DNA of 64,000 nucleotides from Dendrobium chrysotoxum (GCA_019925795.1 CM034311.1:16808926-16872925), one strand, 5' to 3'. Counted from the stretch's first letter, positions 22,430-33,727 are shown. A program made the numbers and translations. The notes: generated from the sequence alone by a model not told the origin.

Positions 22430-22897
22430 TGAGGAGATAAGTAAAAGATGAAGTGCAAGAGTAGAAGGAAGACTCAGCATATGAACTGAACCCATTCCAG
22501 CAATATCACCAACATTATCTCCCACGTTTTTAGCAATCACAGCTGGATTCCCAGGATCATCTTCTATCATGCTCCTCCAAACTTTACCAACGAGATCAGC
22601 ACCAACATCAGCAGCTTTTGTGTAGATACCGCCTCCAACTCTAACAAAGAGAGCCATTGAAGAGCCACGAAAGCCATATCCAGTGATTGCCTCAAGAAGA
22701 CCCTCCCAATCATCAGCATAGTGCAGCTTGAACAGGTTAATTGAAATGAATAGCACCAAAAGTCCATTTGCAGCCTGTAAAGAGCTCATGACCGCTCTAG
22801 ATCTGAATGCAGTAATGAAAGCCTTTCCCACGCCCTTAGGAGGGAAGTAGCTCCTTCCGAGATAGCATTCTGGATTTCGCACACTTGACATTGACGT
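22430..22897 (-). pseudogene. Captured fragment of a vacuolar H+-translocating pyrophosphatase gene
   Basis: On the minus strand the frame contains GVGKAFITAFRS, AANGLLVLFISINLFKLHYA, DDWEGLLEAITGYGFRGSSM, GGGIYTKAADVGADLVGKV, EDDPGNPAVIAKNVGDNVGD and IAGMGS. This is the pyrophosphate-binding region of type I V-PPase (tonoplast proton pump; DVGADLVGKVE and DNVGDNVGD motifs). Odd points: an expected D in the NVGDNVGD block is K; about 11 bp seem deleted after GMGS, shifting the frame; and upstream an alternative frame reads EIQNAISEGATS, an earlier part of the protein, joined directly to GVGKAF, so roughly 70 codons are missing. A two-piece, non-functional capture. Confidence 0.9.
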
Positions 22898-23840
22898 TGT
22901 ACTCGTTGCTACTCAATCCTGCTTGTGACGCTTTGGACCTGCTCATAGCTCGCTGAAGAGCCTCCAAATTCAACATCCTGGCTGATTGGTTTCTAGTTGA
23001 ATGATGAGGAATCCTCGAAAAAGGTAGGTGAATGGGTTGTGCGTGTATGAGAGGCCAGGAGCTACTTTGAGTTGAGGTAGTGAGGTGGTCAGCTTTAGTC
23101 GGTGTCCGAGAGGAGTTGGACTTCTTACGTGAAAACCCATAGGTAGAGGGATTGGGTCGTGGACTTGGGAGCTACTTCCTTGTGAGCGTGGAAGAAGCTG
23201 AGGTCCTAGGCATGAAGAGGTCTCGATTTGAGGTGTAAGAGCAAGTGGACAGGAGTTTTGAAGTCAAAGGAGGCTGAGAGACGGGTTGCCAGGAGGAAGG
23301 GCTTTGGAAAAGACTGGAGTTCGTTTGAGATGCGATTGTTGCCTTGCTAGGTTTGGACAGCAAGCAAAGCAAAGGGGTTGGAGGGTTCTCTGTGTGTGGT
23401 TGGGTTGTCTGCTATTGTGAAGAAAACATACAAAAGGCTTGGGGAGGAAAACGGAGCAGTAAGCTTGCATGAATGGGAAGAGACGGACAGACTTCGACCT
23501 TAGAGTTGTGAAATCGGAGAAGTAGCAAGAGGATGGGGGCTGGTTGGTGTCGGGTATAGATTTGTCGAGAGCTTTCACGGCAGGTGAAGGGAGATGGGAG
23601 TTTGAAAGAGTAAATCCAGTCCTCAAGTTTTTATTTGCTCTCTTTCCTTAACGAGAGAAATTTGAGAGTGATTGAGGGGTCTGAGCAGAAGTCTCCTCGA
23701 CAGAAATCTCAACGGGATATCCGGGATTCTAGCAGATTTTGACAATCCTAGGTAAAGCATTAATGCTTGATTTGAGATTTTATTTGACTTTCTGATTTTA
23801 GGCAAAATTCATGAATAATGTTAATAAACGTTTGCTATTA
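22898..23840. other. Unassigned GC-richer cargo segment
   Basis: Richer in G on the plus strand than its surroundings, with frames of up to 120 codons on the minus strand (23264-23626) that show no domain. It lies between the V-PPase fragment and the 140-bp repeats and is part of the intron cargo of element B. Possibly the untranslated part of another captured gene, or LTR leader sequence. Confidence 0.4.
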
Positions 23841-23984
23841 TTAGTATTAGCATTAGTTAAGATGAAAATAATGCCTCAATCAGTCCAAAGTTGTCTCGAT
23901 TTGTACATTTTCTTGATTCGCGTGTAGTCTCATTTAATGTGTCGAATTTGATGAATAGTCAAAATTGGATAAATTGATGATGGA

Positions 23985-24060
23985 TTTAGGGTATTGTCGA
24001 TGCTCCGGTCGCAATGGTGTAGTCCATTTTGTGATCGGATGTCATTTGAGTAGCGCTGAG
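23985..24060. repeat. 140-bp tandem repeat, part left of Copia element D
   Basis: Holds the first unit (GTATTGTCGATGCTCCGGTCGC and on), ending at the TSD CTGAG. The other units lie to the right of element D at 35682-36260. Confidence 0.75.
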
Positions 24061-24311
24061 TGTTGCAAATCTAGTTTTGATGATGACAAATATGTTTCCA
24101 GTGTGTTTTGCTTGGCTAACCCATTTCAGGCACAGAAGATCACGAGCAAATCAAGATAACTCAAGATAGGGTCCAAGTGTGTCTAATGTATGGTTTTTCT
24201 TTTTATTGAGTCAATTGTAATGTAACTGATCCCCTAGTTAAGTAACCTTGCACACACACACTCAGGGGGAGAGCTTGAGTGAATTAGAGTTTCTATCCAA
24301 TATTTGTTCAG

Positions 24312-24985
24312 ATCATCCTGGACGATATTCACATCATCCTGGACGATCTAGTTAAAAAAAACCCTAATTAGGGTGACCAAGTTAACTGTGTCTGATTAGG
24401 CAGATCATCTTGGACGATCATTGGATCGTACGGGACGATAGGCCCAAGTCAGAAATTTTCAGCCGCCAGATCAAGTTAGGAAACTTTTTATTTTAAGATA
24501 TTTGGTCTGATGGTCCCGGACGATACGTGTATCATCCTGGATGATCCAGTACAATCATGCCTAAATTAATCTGATAATTAAGAAAAGTAATTAATACTTG
24601 ATTGATACGATTATATCATCCTGGACGATCGCAGGATCGTCCTAGACAATCCTGATCGTCTAGTGCATTTCAGTTGTACGACCCGAACTGTGTACAGGAC
24701 GATTTTGGCACTTTTTGAACTAATCGTACAGGATGATTCCTGTATCGTCCTGGATGATCAAGTCATTTTTGGATCGTCCAACACAATTTTCTCTGGACGA
24801 CCCAAACTGTCTCCTGGACGATATTCCCCGATTTACACTAATCGTCCCGGAAGATTGCAGGATCGTATGGGATGATATGAACAACTTTTTGAACTGATCG
24901 TCCAGAAGAGCCAGATCGTCCAGTCTGAAACAGCTGATTTTGAACTGATCGTATAGGACGATCTATGGATCATCCTGGATGATAT
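24312..24985 (+). promoter_or_regulatory. Paired-palindrome array in the 5' LTR U3
   Basis: The near-palindrome ATCGTCCNGGACGAT and its variants occur as pairs with start-to-start spacing of exactly 21 bp: 24312/24333, 24404/24425, 24510/24531, 24615/24636, 24723/24744, 24841/24862 and 24948/24969. Pairs follow one another every 92-118 bp (mostly 105-108). Half-sites such as GATCGTCCAG occur between them (about 24652, 24696, 24771, 24897, 24915). Many CG steps read TG or CA. The array ends about 40 bp before the TATA-like box. Palindromes in Sirevirus LTRs are known; this sequence and the strict pairing are what I read here. Confidence 0.9.
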
Positions 24986-25024
24986 TGGCCGACCAGTTGA
25001 GATTTAGGGCTGTTTTTGAGCCCT

Positions 25025-25034
25025 CATATAAAAG
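25025..25034 (+). promoter_or_regulatory. TATA-like box of Copia D 5' LTR
   Basis: CATATAAAAG directly downstream of the palindrome array; the same word occurs in the 3' LTR at about 34948-34957. Likely RNA polymerase II start region of the element. Confidence 0.6.
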
Positions 25035-25244
25035 ATCTTTTTCTTTGTTTAGAAAAGATCTTTTACCACTTTCCTGTCCAGAGAAACCCTAGAGAGAGAG
25101 AGTTTGGGAGAGAGAGAGAGGATCTAGTGAGGGGGAGTTAGTGAGGGATTCACTAAGGTTGCTCCAAGCATGGATCAGAGTCGTCTTCTCAACTCGTCGT
25201 CTTTCGTTTAGTTGGTGTTCGTCGTGGAAGGATCGTCGCAAGAA

Positions 25245-25395
25245 GATCCGGGTTCTCTGCCCGCTTCAGGTGGAAGCAAAAGGAGTTCGGGGTTCTCTAC
25301 CCGCTTCAGGTGGAAGCAAAAGGAGTTTGAAGGTTCTCTGTCTGCTTCAGGAGGAAGCAAAAGGAGGTCGGGTTCTCTGCCTCACCGTATGGTGA
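25245..25395 (+). repeat. Minisatellite of about 39 bp in the LTR
   Basis: The block GGTTCTCTGCCCGCTTCAGG followed by (T/A)GGAAGCAAAAGGAG recurs about three and a half times, with the last units diverged. The 3' LTR has the same array at 35175-35320. Open frames of about 99 codons through this array (in both LTRs) come from the repeat and I do not consider them genes. Confidence 0.75.
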
Positions 25396-25755
25396 AAAGG
25401 AGGTTTTGTACAGGCTTCTCCGCCTTGCTGTGGGAGCAAAAGGAGAGACACTTTTTATTTAGTGCAATACCCAGAGGGGAGGCTCCAGGGAGTGGACGTA
25501 GGTCAAGTTGACCGAACCACTATAAAATCTGGTTTGCTTTTCTGATTATATTCTACACTTTACTTTTCTATTATTAACTGCTTGGGTGAATATCTGAGAT
25601 TGATCTTTTTGTTCTTGTTTACTTGTTTCCGCTGCTAAGTATCGAAAATATTTTTCATTATTATCGTGAAATTTTTAAATAACCAATTCATCCCCCCTTT
25701 TGGTTAGCCTCGGGACTAGTTCACTAGGGCTTAACATCCCTATCGAACTTTCAAG

Positions 25756-25767
25756 TGGTATCAGAGC
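25756..25767 (+). promoter_or_regulatory. Primer-binding site of Copia D
   Basis: TGGTATCAGAGC, two bases after the end of the 5' LTR. It is complementary to the 3' end of plant initiator methionine tRNA and primes first-strand synthesis. Perfect match to the canonical site. Confidence 0.95.
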
Positions 25768-25808
25768 AGGATTCAAAATTTCTGTTTAAAAACTTTTGAA
25801 TTTGATCC

Positions 25809-27620
25809 ATGGCTAACTGTAATAATCGTAATGCTGCTGAAGGTTATTCTATTACTAGACCACCGTTGTTTGATAACATTCCTTTTGATTTTTGGAAAAC
25901 ACGCATGTCCACTTTTCTTCAGTCTATTGATTATCATATGTGGATGTTAGTTAAGGATGGCTATGAAGCACCACATAGAATTATTAATGGTATTAAAACT
26001 GAACTGCCCTTTACAGATTGGACTTTTGATGATCGTGATTTAGCACAGTTAAATGCAAAATGTTTGAACTGTTTCTTTTGTGCTTTAAAATCTGAAGACT
26101 ATATGCGTGTTTCTACTTGTACAACGGGAAAAGAAATCTGGGATAGATTATGTATAACATACGAAGGTACAACTAAAGTCAAACAGTCTAGGTTAAACAT
26201 CTTGTTACATGATTATGAACTTTTTCGCATGAAACCTAGTGAGACTATTTCAGAAATGTACACAAGGTTCACTCAGATTGTTATCTCTTTGTATGCTTTA
26301 GGTAGAGAACTTACTAACTACGAAAGAGTGAACAAGATTCTTAGATGTTTGCCTTCTTCATACGATGCTAAGATTACTGTTATCACTGAATCTAAAGATT
26401 TAAATACTTACTCTATTGACAGCTTACTTGGATCACTCATTGCTTACGAGCAAGGGGTGAACCAAAGGCAACTTGATGCAGGTGAACGAAAGAAGGAGAA
26501 AATAGTGGCACTGAAGGCCAACGAGAGTGATTCTAGTTCTTCCAGGTCTGATAGCGATGATGTTGCCTTAATCACTAGGTAATTTAAAAGCTTTCTAAGG
26601 AAGAAACATAAGAACTATCAGAAGTGGAACAAAGGTAAGTCCAGTAAAAATTTCAAGGGTTCATCTGATACTGTTTGTTTTGAATGCAAGAAGCCTGGAT
26701 ACATTCAGGCTGATTGTCCTACACTTAAAGCTCATCCAAGCAAGGAGAAGGGTGAGGAGAAACCAAAGTTCAGAAAGGACAAGAAGCGGATTCAGAAGGT
26801 GTTCTGGGTAGACTCTGCATCCAACTCTTGTGAGACTGAAGCTGAAGAGGAGGAAACAAACTTGTGTTTGATGGCTGATGATCACCTTGGTCAGTCTGAC
26901 CAGGAAGAGGTATGTGAGCTTACTTACGATCAGTTATTTGAAGTTTCTAAAAAAATTCATACATCGTATAGGAAGCTTAAGAAAACCCGTGCTAGTTTGA
27001 AACTGGATTATTTGACTTTACAAAAGGAGCATGATGTGTTGATTAAGGATCATTCCACTATTGATAGCAATCATATGTCTTTACTAGATGAGTTTGATGA
27101 ACTAAATAGAAAGCATTCTGATTTAATTATTGAGCATAATTTATTAAAAACATCACATGTTGAATTAGAACTTGCTTTTAAGAAAGTGAATGATATGGCA
27201 TGTGATTTAGAAAGTAATGAAAGTGCAAGAACGTTTGAAATTACAAGTTTAAATAAATATATTGAGTTTTTGAAAGTGAAAATCACTGCTTTTGTAAAGA
27301 ACAAAACACCGCCTACTTTTGAATAGTTTTATGCACTGCCACCTTTTAAAAAATCTATTGCAAGTTCATCAAAGCATGTTTCATACACTTCTAGGAAGAG
27401 GCACTATCACTCACGACGTTTAGTTAATCCTTTTTCTGGTGTTAGATGTTTTTCATGTGGCATGTTAGGACATATCTCACACACTTGCACTATTCACCGT
27501 AGTACACATTGGGTGTGGAGACCCAAATTGCCTGTTTCACATCACAGCACACATGCATTGCATTCTTCTTTTTATAAGAAGGAACCCAAACCTGTTTGGG
27601 TTCCTAAGATTGACATTTGA
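25809..27620 (+). pseudogene. Copia D gag
   Basis: Starts MANCNNRNAAEGYSITRPPL, 42 bp after the primer site, and shows the gag-polypeptide (UBN2-like) pattern: FDFWKTRMSTFLQSIDYHMW, then TTGKEIWDRLCITYEGTTKV and MKPSETISEMYTRFTQIVIS. After a stop at 26580 comes a first zinc knuckle, CFECKKPGYIQADC, whose usual histidine is tyrosine. A predicted coiled-coil stretch (about 26930-27290) follows, then a stop at 27324 and a second, intact CCHC knuckle CFSCGMLGHISHTC. Gag would form the particle and bind RNA. The frame changes before the protease at about 27620. Two knuckles and the long spacer fit the large gag of SIRE-type elements. Confidence 0.88.
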
Positions 27621-27631
27621 TGATTTTGTAG

Positions 27632-30600
27632 GTGTGCTCTCACACAAGACCTCGTGAGAGCATGTGGTACCTGGACAGCGGATGTTTTAGACATATGATT
27701 GGAGATGCAAATCAGTTCATTTCGCTAGAGGCCAGAGCTGGAGGCAAGGTTACACTTGGAGATAACACCACCAGGAAGGTGGTAGGCTCAGGCATAATTG
27801 GTGATTCAAACAATTTTATGATTGACAATATTTTGCTTGTAGATGGACTGAAACACAACTTGCTGAACATTAGTCAACTTTGTGACAGAGGATACAACAT
27901 CAAATTCCTTCCCATTAGCTGCATTTTAAGCTTAAATGATAAAGTTGTTTTGCAGGGGCAAAGGATCAATAACGTCTACAAGCTGGATGTAAGTTGCATT
28001 AAATCTGAAAATTCAATTTACTTAAAAACTGCTGCTGATGAGTCTTGGTTATGGCATAGGAGATTGTGTCATGCCAGTATAAAAACCCTTAGGAGAGTTA
28101 CCCAAAAGGACTTAGTTAGAGGTGTGCCCAAGCTTAAGTTCACTAAGGATCACCTGTGTGATGCCTGTCAGTTAGGGAAGTAAGTCCAGTCATCCTTTCA
28201 CTCTGTTAAGGACATTAGCACCTCTAGACCTTTAGAAGTTCTTTATATGGACCTCTTTGGACCCATTAGCACTGCCAGCTTAGGGGGGAGAGTCTATGGG
28301 TTTGTGATTGTAGATGATTATTCGAGGTTCACTTGGGTTAAATTTTTGTCACATAAATCTGAGTCATTTGATGAGTTTAGATCTTTCTCTACTTGGATTC
28401 AGAAGAAGTTAGGATGTGAGATTATTACCATTCATAGTGATCACGGAGGGGAGTTTGAAAATGAAAGATTTGGAAGTTTTTGTGAGGATCAAGGGATTAG
28501 TCATAATTTTTCAGCTCCTAGGACCCCTCAATAGAACAGGGTAGCTGAAAGGAAGAACAGGATCTTAGTGGAAGCCGCTAGAGCCATGCTTGCTGAGTAT
28601 TCACTTCCTAAATACTTTTGGGCTGAAGCGGTGAACACTGCCTGTTATGTGCTGAATAGGGTGAATGTGAGAGTCAAACTGAACAAGACACCTTATGAGA
28701 TCATTAAGAGTAGAACTCCAAACCTGTCTCACCTCCATGTCTTTGGCTGTAAGGTTTTCATTCTGAACAACGGGAAGTCACCCTTAGGAAAATTTGACAC
28801 CAAATCTGATGAAGGAGTGTTCTTAGGATATTCAAGTGTGGGGAAATCCTTTAGGGTGTTCAATAAGAGGACTTTGGTGGTGGAAGAAACAACCCATGTA
28901 GTGTTTGATGAATCTGATCCTAAGGAGTCTAGATCTGAAGTAGAAGATGAAGAGATTGTTGAGGTTACCCAAGGGGTTGGAAATACAAATCTGGAGGAAA
29001 GGGTAGAACCTCAAACCACTTTGCCTAGAGATTGGAGATATTCTTCGAGTCATCCTAAAGAATTGATCTGAGGAGACCCTTCTGAAGGTGTTAGGACTAG
29101 GCATGAACTTAGGAAGGAAGTAAACCATTATGCCTTTATCTCAATGACTGAACCCACTAACACCAATCAAGCCCTTTCAGATGAGTTTTGGATTTTAGCT
29201 ATGCAAGAAGAATTGAATCAGTTTGTAAGGAATGATGTTTGGGAGTTAGTAGAAAGACCTAGAAATTAAAATATTATGGGAACCAAGTGGGTTTTTAAGA
29301 ATAAGATGAATGATTCTGGTGTGGTGGTTAGGAATAAGGCAAAATTGGTGGCTAAGGGGTATAATCAGATAGAAGGGATTGATTTTGAGGAGATTTTTTC
29401 CCCTGTAGCTAGATTGGAAGCCATTAGAGTGCTACTAGCCTTTGCCTGTTATAAGGGATTTAAGCTATTTCAAATGGATGTCAAGAGTGCCTTTTTGAAT
29501 GGGGTAATAAAAGAGGATATTTTTGTAGAATAACCCCCAGGTTTTGAGAGTTCCCAATATCTGAATCATGTTTACAAATTAAAAAAGGCCTTAAATGGAT
29601 TGAAACAGGCACCCAGAGCTTGGTATGAGAGGCTTAGCACATTTCTGTTAGAAAGAGAGTTTGTTAAGGGAAGCGTAGACACCACCCTTTTTCTGAGGAG
29701 ATTAGGAGATGACTTACTCATTATCCAGATTTATGTTGATGATATAATTTTTGGATCTTCTGATAAATATTTATGTGATGAGTTTTCTAAAATAATGAGT
29801 AAAGAGTTTGAGATGAGTATGATGGGAGAATTATCCTACTTTTTGGGGTTTAGCATAAGGCAAACGGATGATGGAACCTTTCTCAATCAATCTAAATACA
29901 CTAAGGACATTTTGAAGAAGTATGAAATGGACAAAGCCAAGCCAATCAATACTCCCATGACCTCCTCAGTTTAGTTAGATAAGGATTCAAGTGGAAAATC
30001 TGTTGATCAGAAGAAGTATAGAGGAATAATAGGATCACTGCTTTACCTGACTGCTAACCGACCTGATATCATATTTAGTGTCTGTCTTTGTGCTAGGTTT
30101 CAGGCTGATCCTAAAGAGTCCCACCTGACTGCTATTAAGAGAATTCTTAGATATCTTTTAGGGATCCCAAACCTAGGAATCTGGTACCCTAGGCACAGCA
30201 CCTCTTTTGAGATCATTGGATATTCTGATTCTAACTTTGTGGGGTGTAGGGTGGATAGAAAGAGCACCTCTGGAACTTGTCAATTCATAGGACAGTCTTT
30301 AGTCTCCTGGTCTAGTAAAAAATAGAACTCAGTTGCACTTTCTACTGCTGAAGCTGAGTACATTACCTTAGGGAGTTATGTGGCCCAAGTTCTTTGGTTG
30401 AAGCAACAAGTCTTGGATTTAGGGTTACCTGTTGGCACAATTTCTGTTATATGTGATAATACTAGTGCCATCTGTATCTCTAAGAATCCAATCCAATATT
30501 CTAGGATCAAACACATAGATATAAGGCATCACTTCATTAGGGACCATGTGACAAAAGGGGACATTGAGCTACATCATGTAGCAACTGAAAATCAGCTGGC

Positions 30601-30658
30601 AGACATATTCACTAAACCACTGGCCTTTGACTCATTCAGCATTTTGAGAACCAGATAA
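27632..30658 (+). pseudogene. Copia D pol (protease-integrase-RT-RNase H)
   Basis: One frame throughout. Protease: SMWYLDSGCFRHMIGD, with the DSG active site (about 27660). Integrase: WLWHRRLCH, then LCDACQLGK (HHCC zinc site), then VDDYSRFTWV and IHSDHGGEFEN as parts of the DDE core. Reverse transcriptase: MGTKWVFKNKMND, FKLFQMDVKSAFLNG, then YVDDIIFGSS as the catalytic box. RNase H: YSDSNFVG, STAEAEYI, and a C-terminal HVATENQLADIFTKPL. Stops at 28181, 28532, 29069, 29267, 29531, 29972 and 30323 interrupt the frame; most sit where a CAA/CAG or AAA/AAG-type codon is usual, suggesting single transitions. Domain order is Copia; the RT sequence resembles the SIRE lineage. Inactive. Confidence 0.93.
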
Positions 30659-31969
30659 GGAGTGATTGATATAAATGCTTGATTCTGATGACTGCTGACT
30701 TCTGATTGTTCTGATTGATATTCTATTTTATGTTAGTTAGTTTTTGGTTTGATTATTTGCTTTCTGTTGATTTTATTTCTTCTGCTAATTTCTATCTTTT
30801 AGCCTTACTGTTAGTTTGATTTGAGTATTTACTTTGATGTGATTTTCTATCTGGTTTTTATTCACTGGCTCATATCTTGCACTTACTATTTTATGTTGTT
30901 CAAAATCTGATCACTGCTCACTACTTCTGATAATCTGAATTTCTGACTGGGAGTTTTACCTTATTTTTATTTGGAAGCTGGTAAGCAGTGATTGATTCCA
31001 CTGAATTTGTTAAAGGGAAGAAATATTAATGATTGTTTCTCTTCCTCTAACTCCTTTACTGGTGTATAGTTTCTTTTGGATAAAAATCCTCTTCAAAATT
31101 AAAATGTTAGTTTTTGAAATAGAGATTATTTTATCTTCCTACAGTAATCTACCTCATATCAATAGTGTTTTTCAAAGTCTTAAGTCATTAGTTTGATTTT
31201 TTAAACCAAGTGATTGCATTTTTCATATGATGTATGGTTTTGTGAATCATTCTTCCTTATTATGGAGAGTCATCTCCTATGTTTGGAAGATAGTTTCATA
31301 GCTGAGACTCTTTAATGATTATGAAAAGGAGAAATCTTACAAAAGATGTGCAGTGCGCCAACCAAATTGAAAAAGAGGCATAAAATGAGGCTAAAACAGA
31401 AAAGATGCGAAAATGCCAAATACACAAGTGTATCAAAAATCAAAAGATGCGCAGTGCGCCAAACAAATTGAAAAGGAGGCACAAAATGAGCTCAACCTAA
31501 GCTTTCTTCACTTTCAGATCTTTAAATGTCTTAGAAAAAATTCGTGTGACACTTAATACGTTCAAAAGCTTGAGTTTGGAAATCTTGATTTCTGATTTTT
31601 TACTTTGTAACACTATTATATCAGATATTTTTCTGGAACGAGGCTTGAAAGAATTTCTTTTCTTCTGAATCGGATTTTTGTTTTGAAAGAGGTTTGCATT
31701 GATAAGGTGCCCGGGATCGGAGTTACGAAAGTTAATTTTTTCTAACCTTTTTTGGATTTCAGCGCTGTCAATCATTTTCTTATTGGTTTTTGGATCTAAA
31801 AGCAAGGAAAACTACTGATGTACTCGAGCAGCTTGATCAAAAAAAAATGTTGCTTCTATGTATTTTTGCTGTGAGATTTATTCGTTTTTGGTTTATTTTA
31901 ATTTTATGATTGTGTTTTTGGGATCCTGATCTGTCATCTTCATCCTCCATCTTTTTCTATTTTCTTCCC
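30659..31969 (+). other. Non-coding spacer of Copia D between pol and the ORF3 promoter array
   Basis: T-rich sequence without a plus-strand gene. At 31340-31490 it holds two copies of AAAAGATG(T/C)GCAGTGCGCC and one ATACACAAGTGTAT palindrome, matching the cluster at 2521-2650. A minus-strand frame (31497-31805) has no recognised domain. Confidence 0.6.
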
Positions 31970-32495
31970 ATCGTCCTGGACGATACCCTGATCGTCCTGG
32001 ACGATCCTCTTCGTCCTGGATGATCTTAACATCGCCATGGATGATTCATTCAAAATCGTCCCCACAGTGCTCCTACTGCTGAAACACTTTAATTATTGGT
32101 GATCGTCCTGGATGATCCTTACATCATCCTGGACGATATGATCCATATCTTCCTGATCTGATCAAACGGCTGGCATTGCACCAATTATTATCCATTGTCC
32201 TGGACGATCTACTTCATCGTCCAGGATGATCCACGTGTCAGCCGCTGGACGATTGGAATTCGGCCCGTCCGACACACTTATTGCACATCATCTGGGACGA
32301 TCCACCTAATCGTCCTGGATGATACCTTTTCGTCAACGGTCGTCCAGCCTGACTCCTCAGGACGATCGCTTGTGTCTAATCATCCTGGACGATCTCTGAT
32401 CATCTTGGACGATCGGACCGCTTTTTGACCAATCGTCCAGGACGTCATAAATGCCCCTATCGTCCTGGAAGATGTCGCGATCGTACGGGACGATC
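31970..32495 (+). promoter_or_regulatory. Paired-palindrome array upstream of ORF3
   Basis: The same ATCGTCCNGGACGAT family as in the LTRs, again in about seven pairs: 31970/31991, 32010/32031, 32102/32123, 32194/32216, 32287/32309, 32379/32399 and 32459/32480, with spacing inside a pair of 20-22 bp. Five successive pairs follow at 92-93 bp. A TATA-like box lies at 32507-32515, and ORF3 starts at 32588. The sequence between palindromes is not a copy of the LTR, so this is not simply an LTR fragment. Confidence 0.88.
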
Positions 32496-32506
32496 AGGCC
32501 GTTTTC

Positions 32507-32515
32507 TATATAAAC
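32507..32515 (+). promoter_or_regulatory. TATA-like box of ORF3
   Basis: TATATAAAC about 75 bp before the ORF3 start codon and directly after the palindrome array, the same order as in the LTR. Suggests a private promoter for ORF3. Confidence 0.6.
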
Positions 32516-32587
32516 AGTAGTTTTCTTAAGATTTTTTCACCCTCCTTCTTCCACTCTCCTTCTACTTCCCTACACTTTTGATTTCTA

Positions 32588-33727
32588 ATGGCTGGTGGCA
32601 AACGTTCCCGTCAAAAGGGTGCCAGTTCCTCCTGGGGGCCGGTTGATCCTCGCTTCCCTAATGCAGCCGATCAGGCTGCCTACGAGCGATACTGTGAAGT
32701 GGGGATCACACCGTCGAAAATTGTAAATCCCCACACTCTCACTTATCCTGTCCTTGACCTCTTCGCACACACCTCCCTCACCTTCATCATGACTCTCGCA
32801 TTTCTCTTTAGCTCGAAACTTCTTCGTGTTTTCTTTGCAAACTTGCGGATTTTGGCTGATTATTCCACCCTCCGCTCTTATATAAATCAGCGCCCCGTCG
32901 AACTTACCTACCAGGACTTTCATAACATTCTCCAACTTTTTATCACTGGCGACAAACTCCACACCCTTATCACCTACTCAGACTATGATTGGAGTGTCGC
33001 CAATCATTTCCTTTGAAATATAAATGCCCCTTATCATGACAATGCCTGCTCCACACTTCTTAAGGATGCCCGCACAATTTAACATATCCTTCGTTCCTCC
33101 GTTGTTCCAAAGGCGGGGGATCAAATTCACATCACCCCACTACTGTCCTTGACTACCTACTACATCCTGGCCTATAGAGAGTTTAATGCATCTGACCTTA
33201 TTATCCAGTACCTCGAGCACCTCACCACCATTCGGGATCCAGGTCATCGCCGTCGTCCAAATCTAGCCTTAGGACACATCATTGCCTATGCCATTGAAAT
33301 CAAATATGACTTGCAATATCCCGCAGCTCCAGATGTTCCGCCTTCCTTCCTCACTAACAATGCCTTCCATATCCTACACAGCACCCGACTACATCCGGAG
33401 CCCGCCCCGGATGTTGAGGAAGAGGAGGAAGAGGCCATTCTAGTTCCTGCTGCACCAGATGCACCCGCTCCTCTTTGCATTGTCTCTCCTTTTGACCACC
33501 TGGTGCAGCGCTTCAATCAGTGGGAGGCCAGATTTGACTCCTATGTGGCCACCCAGGAGCAGCGGCATGCCGAGGACATCCAACACTTCACGGACTATAC
33601 TGCGCAGCAGCAATTGCAGCATGACCAGGACATTGCCTGGATCGGAGCCCACTTTCAGGCGATTCACACCTACTTCAACCCACCACCTCCACCTCCTCCT
33701 TCCGATCAGGATTCGCCTCTGTTCTAG
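32588..33727 (+). pseudogene. Copia D third ORF (downstream of pol)
   Basis: Starts MAGGKRSRQKGASSSWGPVD and runs in one frame of about 380 codons to TAG at 33725, broken by stops at 33014 and about 33079. The first 140 residues are mixed (FPNAADQAAYERYCEVGITP, RILADYSTLRSYINQRPVEL). A middle block reads TTYYILAYREFNASDLIIQY, then HRRRPNLALGHIIAYAIEIK. Then follow an acidic stretch (EEEEEEA), a glutamine-rich segment likely to be coiled coil (about residues 290-360) and a proline run near the end. The middle resembles the putative plant transposon protein domain found in extra ORFs of plant retrotransposons. SIRE-type elements often carry an ORF here, sometimes called envelope-like. I see no signal peptide or clear membrane segment except a hydrophobic stretch near residues 65-80. 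Role unknown. Confidence 0.75.

Larger units (their letters stand above)
24061..25753 (+). repeat. Copia D 5' LTR
   Basis: Starts TGTTGCAAATCTAG and ends CGAACTTTCA. U3 (to about 25020) carries the paired palindrome array. A TATA-like box CATATAAAAG lies at 25025-25034. After it come CT/GA-rich sequence and a minisatellite of about 39 bp (25250-25390). The start of the 3' LTR differs from TGTTG by transitions. Confidence 0.95.

Noticed and set aside
22430..22897. A working V-PPase gene
   Set aside because: Only about 150 of some 760 codons are present, with an internal junction, a frameshift and a changed residue in the conserved NVGDNVGD block.
24312..24985. Regularly spaced palindromes as a CRISPR array
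   Set aside because: The repeats are variable near-palindromes in an LTR of a plant retrotransposon, the spacing alternates between 21 bp and about 85 bp, and there are no cas genes.
25141..25511. Open frames of 84-99 codons in the LTRs (also 35065-35435) as genes
   Set aside because: They run through a minisatellite, overlap one another in different frames, and have no domain or separate promoter.
31497..31805. A 102-codon minus-strand gene in the Copia D spacer
   Set aside because: Lysine/serine-rich, low complexity, no domain, and opposite to the element's transcription.
33286..33667. Minus-strand frames opposite ORF3
   Set aside because: Shadow frames of the GC-richer ORF3 coding sequence.
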